Of a stretch of 64,000 nt of DNA, positions 57,960 through 64,000 are shown one piece after another. Location of the stretch: positions 228,460 to 292,459 of the forward strand of contig MNCI01010828.1 in the NCBI GenBank assembly GCA_015680685.1. The letters run 5' to 3'. Position 1 is the stretch's first letter. The number at the start of each line of letters is the position of its first letter. A program made the translations under genes and the position numbers. The DNA is from Gnetum montanum. Lineage: Eukaryota; Streptophyta; Gnetopsida; Gnetales; Gnetaceae. The notes below the pieces were generated by a model. That model saw only the letters and a program-made list of their open reading frames with translations, searched no databases and was not told the origin of the DNA.

Positions 57960-60220
57960 ACTTGATTGAGGAATAGAATGTAAGTAACAAACCTTGTTGC
58001 ATTGTGTTGTTACGACTGAGGTAGAATTTCTCCCTACATTGATGAAGTAGCCAGTAATTGGGTTGAAGGTAGAGGGACATATACAAAAGGATGAGGAGGG
58101 TAATATGGAGGTGGAGACTCCTCTATGGGAGATGGAGAGTGAGTTTGGTAATACTCAGGAGGGTAGTAGTGATGTTGGAAGGTGACGTGATGGAAAGAGT
58201 CATGTGTAGAAATGGGTTGTTGAACATAGTACCCATATGGATTTGCTTGTCAGTAAGGGTATTGTTGCCTTGGTGGTGGCATTCCCCACGATTGTGGATG
58301 TTGCCACTACTAGTACTACTTGTATGGTTGTGGTGAAGCTTCACTTAGATAATAAGCTTGTTGTTACTAGTGGAATTGCCTTGGATTACTTTGAGGCCTT
58401 CTTGCCAGTCTAGGATTCAATGCATATATCCCAAAATCTTGCAAGTGTGAAATGACAAGGAAACATCATTTAGGATGTTCATATTGGTAGATGTCACACC
58501 CACCATCATCATCTGATTATGTTTCCATAACTTCTTCTACTACAAAAACTTTGCCCTTATCCCTTTGGTAAGCACATTTAACTTCTCTTTGTCTCCTATA
58601 ATCATGATCACTACTCTGCTCTCTTGATTCTTCTACAATTTTTTGAGTAGTTCCAAATTTATCATCCAAAGAGTCCCTTAATTTATCAACCTTGGTTGAT
58701 GTATCAAAAAAATTTGGATTGGCGAGGTTTTTTGCTGCACCACCTCATCAAGTGGTGACTCCTCCTCATTGTCACAAAATCAAACCTCCCTTTCTTTAAT
58801 GGAAGGATCCTTGTTATATTCCTCAACACTTTCCCATTTTCTTAGCTCTCCTTCTTCTTTATTACCTACTTAATTAGCCTTTGGATCTGATGGGCTCTAA
58901 GTTTTGATAGTCTTCCTTGGGAATCAACCCCAAGAGTTCTTCTCATTTTTTATTTGAGTTTATCTATGATGTGGCAAAGTTGTTCTTGCTAAGAATAATC
59001 ATGGCCATGGCTTTAGTGTATGAGAGAATAGTATCTACCCATGGCAACATCCAAGGGTTCATGTGTTCTTTACTTCCATCCTTGCATTTACCTTCTTAGA
59101 TTGGACACTTAGGAGTACGTTGGATATTTATCATTAAACAACTTTAGCATTGTATTCCACTTACAAATGGATTTTAGCTCCAAGGACCGATACTAGCTTT
59201 TTGTTTTCTTGATGAGTGCCCTAGGAAATAGATTTAATTTTTACCAGTCATTTTCAATATTTTGTAAGGCATAGGCATCATGAAAGGCTTGAATATGTTT
59301 TTACAAATTAGAGTTATATTCCTCCTCAAATATAGGGATATTATTTATGTCTAGGCTCTTGATTTTACTATCCTTCACATGCCTTATAGGAATTCTCACC
59401 ACCTCTGTGATGTTTAACATGCTTTGAGTGACAATTAATGGCTCATCATCATCATTATTTCAATGATTCCTATGATGTCCTCTACTACCCCTTCATTCAT
59501 GGTGATCTCTACAATTATCATTATCCCACTATTCACCTTCATCATGGTTGTTCTTTCTGTGGCATCTATCAGAACTGGAAGAGGAAGAAGATGATGAATA
59601 TGAAGAGGGTGAAGAGGGAGAAGGACTGCCACCACCATGGTATCTGCTACCTCCTCTACACTTGTCATGATCATGTTCATTGGCTTTCTTGTCATCTTAA
59701 TGCTTGCCAAAGCTTCTACTTTGACTCCCACTTTTTCTTGAACTTGGATTGTTGATAGTGAACTCTAGATTTAGGTTCAAGTTCCCATCACCAATATCAA
59801 GGGATGGAGAATCTTCATGTTCAGAATCCCTAGAGGAAGGATCCTTATTATCATTTTAGTTTAGCAAGAATAAGGGGTTGGTGAACCATTTTTCCTTCAA
59901 TGCCTCATGGTGCTTATCCTAGTGTTAGTCTCTCCTACATTGTGTTATAGTGGGATAGTAGTCCTGGTAGCCATGATCTTGCACAACGTACTCTTCTTGA
60001 AGATCTTGGATGTTGAACCTCATAAGAGTTTGGAGCAGCATCCAGGGAACAGATCAATCAGGAGGCATTACAATGTTGCCCTCCATATCTCGCCACTGTA
60101 CTTTTTCATCCTAATGCAAAAGTTGAAGTCAAGCACATACTCATTTGGGTGAGTATATATCACCTTGCATTCTTGAGGCACTGGCAATTTAGTATCATCG
60201 CGCCTATGAGAACAAGACAT
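57960..60220 (-). pseudogene. gag: gag polyprotein, element 3
   Basis: Minus ATG at 60220: MSCSHRRDDTKLPVPQECKV, IYTHPNEYVLDF. Ser/His-rich part at about 59750-59430. Capsid is badly shifted. The nucleocapsid region is near 58500 and the tail near 58340-58120. The low-complexity part yields long false frames on both strands. Confidence 0.85.
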
Positions 60221-60365
60221 TTTGGAATTATAAAAAATAAAACTTAGTGTGCTTCATTATAATTATTTCTGTTATTTTGACGTATGATGTGACTTTAGGA
60301 TTCGTTCCAACAATGTTAAATGGTTTTCACTAAGTTCCTAGATAGTGCACATATCAAATAAAAGA

Positions 60366-60383
60366 TCCTTGTTAATGATGCCA
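60366..60383 (-). other. tRNA-Asp primer-binding site, element 3
   Basis: Minus TTGGCATCATTAACAAGGAT next to the 5' LTR. The start TTGGC is intact, and both CpGs are lost. Confidence 0.75.
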
Positions 60384-60384
60384 A

Positions 60385-61257
60385 TGATGAGTAGTGAATA
60401 CCCCTATGCTCAACCATACAAATCACTAAGTGTTCACATGTGATTTGGTTGAATTCTTTGGATCCTTTATCTTTTAATACACTAGCCTGCAGGAAGTAAA
60501 CTTATCCTAACAATTATCCGTTGTCTTCCTAATTAAACTTGTGATATGCAATGGTATGTTTAAGTGTAATCAAGGTGTATGATTTTTATTACTTTTATTT
60601 TTTATGTTTTGGATGCTTAAAATAAAGGATGAAAGGAATGAAGTAATTTAATTACTAATTTAATCTAACTAATTAATCAATGTTTAACTAATCCTAACAT
60701 AAGCATCTTGTCCCACTTTCTGTACACATCCTGAACATGTATAACATTGTTGGATTACTAAACATTAAGCATTACTCGGATTACCAAGCGTTATGCACAT
60801 GCTCAAAGTGATCGTACTTATGTGCTTAATTAATTAATATTTAATCTAGCTTAATTTATCTTAATTACTTAAAGCATTAAAGGAAATTACATAAAACATT
60901 GAATGTATGAAGAAAATGTTTAATCTAGCCAAAGTACTGCAAGGTTTATTAGAAATCTCATCCTTATTGCTGCACACACTATTGTGCTTAGGTATAACAA
61001 TGCTTGAATAAAGATCTATACACTCAATGACTCCTACTACAAGCACTTGGGAAAATATTCTAAGTCTAGGGAAGAAAAACTGTAAGAGCTCTATTACACT
61101 ATGACCTAGACTCTCAAACCATGCACCCCAAGTGTTATATTTATAGGCAGGCACACATCTCATCATATCAAATATCTAGCATCACTTCTGGATCCATGAT
61201 ATTGGTTATTCAATATCTAGGCTTCGATATTAGAGCTAGACAAAATACACTTCATCA
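60385..61257 (-). repeat. 5' LTR of element 3
   Basis: 873 bp, TGATGAGTAG to CACTTCATCA. TATA minus CTATAAATATAAC near 61145-61133. Sense AATAAGGATGAG near 60968-60957 replaces AATAAA. U3 has CATATCAAATATCTAGCATC and CAATATCTAGGCTTCGATAT repeats. The sense strand keeps a 101-codon open frame (61166-60861) across R/U5. Confidence 0.92.
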
Positions 61258-62650
61258 ATGAGGGAGATGCCCCATCTTGAATCAAGAACTAATAAGTGCA
61301 TTTTTCTTTACATCATCTTTAGTAAATTTTTCACTTTCTTAGGTATTTTACAATTTTTTCTATATTTTGCTTAATTTGAATTTTTCTTACATGTCTTTAT
61401 TTTTCTTTGTTGCCATTGGGCCTTTGGTGCCAACTATAGTTGCTAATTGATGGTGATTTTTAACTTCATTGATTATTTAATTGCAAATGACTAGATTTTA
61501 TTTTAGAATTTTGACATTTACTAATGGGACATTGATTCTTTTCATGATAATAGGTAGTGAGTCCATGTCATCCACCACTTCACACAACACTATGATGTTT
61601 CCTTGTTTTGGAAATATGAGGTCCCGTCTTCATAGAAACTTATAACAAATTGGTAGCCTTGGTACTTTCCAAACTTGGAATGAATTATGTGGATGCACAA
61701 GGGTGTGAATTCAAGGGTATTTTTCACTTTTGTTTACCATTTAGGGTTACTTGAGTAATTCCATGAATTTCTTGCCATTCCTTCATCAACCAATAAACAA
61801 GAAGCAATGTCTTTACATGGTGTGGTTTCCATGTGAAAAAAATAATGGGAATTTAAAGCACATCCCTTAGATATAATAATGGGCTACAGGCACTGGTTAT
61901 GGGGCTGAAGAGACATGTTACCTATGCTTGAAGACATCCTTCTAACTAGGGTCCATTTTACTTCTTGCTTCTCTTTTCTTCTTTCTTTGGAATGGTGAGA
62001 GGTTTGTGGGGATGTTCTTGTACCTTGGGGGTGGAATGATCTAATGTGTTAATGTGAAGTCATTGAAAGTGGATGGTCTTGATTTGGAATTAGGAAGGAA
62101 GTTCTTGGATAATATTAAACACATCTTCCATAAGGGACTCCATGTGACCACCATGTGGAACTCCATTCCACATACACTCTCTGCCACCTACCCTTTCTGT
62201 GTATCACCTCACTACCTCTTCTTATGAATGTCTTGATGGGTTTGATTGGTAAACTGTTAGAATTCTCGAATGATTTCTTTGATGATTTTATTTTTTATGG
62301 TCTACAACCATTAATCATCCTTGGGATCCATAGACTCCTTGGTTTGAGGGAATGTAAGGGCATTAAAGACATGAGCTTGTTATGGGAAGGACCCACTTGC
62401 ATGCTTCTTGGTTGGGATGATTAAGTTCCTTATCCCTTAGTCATTTTTACTTTCAAAATTTATGACTTCCACATTGATTGCATCATGTTTTGCACTCCTT
62501 AGCCCATAGTCTCGAAATAACTCTTCTTTTCTGAGCCTATTTCTAACCCTCTTTAGGAATTTAACTTTATTCTAGGCTTTTTTGGCTTCCTTTGAATGCT
62601 AATTTCATATCAAAACTCATTTTTACTTAGATTTTTAATTGGAAAAATTT
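61258..62650. other. continuation of element E: T-rich tract and spacer
   Basis: Starts with the target duplication, then GGAGATGCCCCATC, matching 45843-45855 in D. T-rich tract at about 61296-61420. Spacer blocks appear in plus orientation: GCATGGTGTGG-like and AATAATGGGAATTTAAAGCAC, complements of the hairpin block of the minus copies. The 89-codon frame at 62155-62424 has no domain and lies in the spacer. Confidence 0.65.
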
Positions 62651-62654
62651 TCAT

Positions 62655-62745
62655 TTTTAGTTGTATCGATGCATCCCCATTGATGCAGCCCAATGTGTCA
62701 ATGCATCCCCATCAACATAGCAAAAAAATACTATATATACATGTT
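62655..62745 (+). promoter_or_regulatory. candidate internal promoter for ORF3, element E
   Basis: TATA CTATATATAC (62731-62740). Upstream TCGATGCATCCCCATTGATG, then GTCAATGCATCCCCATCAAC: repeated ATGCATCCCCAT units with CATTGATG/CATCAATG dyads. The same dyad type stands in U3 of solo LTR F (7764-7840). Confidence 0.5.
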
Positions 62746-62886
62746 GACACATTGAAAATTTTTGCCATTTTCTAACAAACACCAGTGGAGTTTTTGTAGT
62801 TTTTAGAGCCTAGAGCCTTCCCAAGTCTATAACTTTCTAACTGCTTATCCAAGCCACTCTGTTCTTTGATCTTGTAGCTACCGAAG

Positions 62887-63176
62887 GTGAGCTTTATGTC
62901 ATGGGGGCCACAAATCATAGGTTTTTGACATAAAAGTTTTTGAATTTTTTCTAACTCCCACAAGGTTCAACTAATAAAATAATATTAAAGATTACTAACT
63001 CATGTAAGTTAAACCTTACCAATGCACTCTGGTAGCTATTCAAATAAAATAATATTAAAATAATCAATCTACCATAATCACAACTTAGTTTAAGTGTAAC
63101 TAGCCAAGAAGGCAAGGTATCAAAGTGTTCTAAGTTACACATTAAAAGCTAATCCTTGGTTATGTTGTGATTATAG
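62887..63176 (+). other. candidate intron before ORF3, element E
   Basis: Donor CCGAAG|GTGAGCTT at 62887. Acceptor TTGTGATTATAG ends at 63176, directly before ATGGTG. 290 bp. Same donor context (GTAGCTACCGAAG) and acceptor context as element 2, in the opposite orientation. Confidence 0.58.
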
Positions 63177-64000
63177 ATGGTGCAAAAACCCAAAAGACTA
63201 CATGAGGGAGGATCGTCCCAACCTAGGGATAGGCGACTAAGAGGGGGAAGAGGCTAGCAATTGCAGCAAGCCTAAGAAGAAGTAGTTGAAACTCATGCAA
63301 TGGAACCTCTTTGGGACAAGCCCAAAGTAGAATGTATTTGCTATATTCCCATAGCTAAAATTGGTTAATCCCATCAAGATGAGGTGCCTATGCTTTGATC
63401 AAACTTGGAAGTCACCTTGACTAAGGGTTGCCTAAGGCAAATCCATTCCAAGGAAGTCCAAAGTGTGATTCTCTAAGAACTTAACTTTGGTTCCTTCTTG
63501 GACTTGGTGTTAGAAGAGTTAAAAATGAAACTCCAAGGATCCCTCCTTATGACCTATCCTCACCTCCAATGGTGAGTGGTACATGGGAGAAACATACCTC
63601 TTCTAGAAAAATAGGTAGGTAGGTGCCATGGTCAAGATTAAGGGCATTAGCGTGTCCTATTTGGTCAAAGCCATTTTAGGGATCCTCAGGTTACCTGATA
63701 CTAGGGTAACCTTAGCAAAGATTTCAAAGTAGGTAGACCCAAAAGTCAAGAAAGAATGGGCCCAACAATGATATAAAGTGGACCATAAGGAATATGATGC
63801 ACCCACCAAGGCAAAAAGGGTATATTTCAAAATTGTGGCCTATCACCTCAACCCAATAGTGAGGTTGAGTAAAATGACCACCTTCTCTACTTGTGCATGT
63901 GCCACTCTAAGCAAAACATTTCTAGTTAACCTCCCATAGCTCATCTTCTTGAAAATCAAGAAAATATTTAAAGAAAATAAGCATGGGAGGAAGACACTTC
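63177..64000 (+). pseudogene. ORF3, N-terminal part, element E
   Basis: ATG at 63177: MVQKPKRLHEGGSSQPRDRR, then LRGGRG and a stop. Later blocks in shifting frames: THAMEPLWDKPKVEC, LEVTLTKGCL, EWYMGETYLF-type near 63575, KKEWAQ-like and DHKEYDAPTKAKRVYFKIVA (63782 on), YHLNPIVRLSKMTTF, KIKKIFKENKHGRKTL at the window end. This parallels the first third of ORF3 of element 2. It runs off the window. Confidence 0.7.

Larger units (their letters stand above)
50541..61257 (-). mobile_element. Athila-like Ty3 retrotransposon 3
   Basis: 10.72 kb as given (about 10.1 kb if the 617-bp integrase duplication is an assembly fault). Two LTRs of 873 bp each. Target duplication ATGGG (50536-50540) and ATGAG (61258-61262), one G-to-A change. 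It has gag, protease, RT/RNase H and integrase, but nearly all of ORF3 and its promoter are deleted. Over the first 60 bases the two LTRs differ at about 12 positions by eye, mostly transitions, so the insertion is old. Confidence 0.92.
48853..64000 (+). mobile_element. Athila-like element E, gag and ORF3, split by element 3
   Basis: gag (48853-50392) and a short tail to 50540, then element 3, then continuation at 61258 with GGAGATGCC, T-rich tract, spacer, promoter region, candidate intron and ORF3 running off the window. The 5' LTR is missing. Like D, it lacks protease core, RT, RNase H and integrase: removing element 3 and one target copy gives CTTAGTTATGGGGGAGATGCC-type joining, parallel to 45830-45851. 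Confidence 0.82.

Overview
The window is plant nuclear DNA made almost entirely of old, broken, nested retrotransposons. I find no host gene, no rRNA or tRNA gene and no CRISPR array. The evidence for a plant is: primer-binding sites that match plant tRNA-Asp, an Athila-type gag-protease-RT-RNaseH-integrase order, a plant L1-type LINE with a zf-RVT finger, a chromovirus, and a copia gag with a tRNA-Met site. The DNA is AT-rich. Stops inside the reading frames often sit at former Gln or Trp codons, as expected when methylated cytosines decay. The species cannot be named from this; a large, repeat-rich seed-plant genome is the best guess.

Layout: (A) 1-4794, minus strand, right part of an Athila-like element ending in its 5' LTR. 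4795-7752, non-coding DNA with foldback and tandem repeats. (F) 7753-10613, plus-strand solo Athila-like LTR split by a 5'-truncated LINE with a 12-bp target duplication. (H) 10842-13425, plus-strand mini copia element with two LTRs, a gag stump and target duplication AGCCT, inserted in a foldback repeat. (1) 13832-25187, Athila-like element, minus, target duplication GTTGA. (G) 25213-43005, chromovirus, minus, split by (2) 27613-40681, the longest Athila-like element, minus. (D) 43118-48852 and (E) 48853 to beyond the window end, plus-strand Athila-like elements that keep gag and ORF3 but lack pol. E is split by (3) 50541-61257, Athila-like, minus, with target duplication ATGGG/ATGAG.

The Athila-like family has one plan: LTR of about 870-980 bp, tRNA-Asp primer site, gag starting MSSSHR, protease, RT (FMDDFS), RNase H, integrase, a T-rich tract, a 1.2-1.7 kb non-coding spacer, then a third ORF (ORF3) before the polypurine tract. 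Upstream of ORF3 several copies share a second TATA box preceded by short dyad repeats like those upstream of the LTR TATA box. A candidate 280-320 bp intron follows, whose 3' splice site abuts the ORF3 start codon. This looks like an internal, LTR-like promoter for a spliced ORF3 message and is the most interesting feature here. The repeat units upstream of the TATA boxes differ between elements while the rest of the LTR is conserved, suggesting fast promoter turnover.

All coordinates of decayed coding regions are approximate. Translations and alignments were made by eye.
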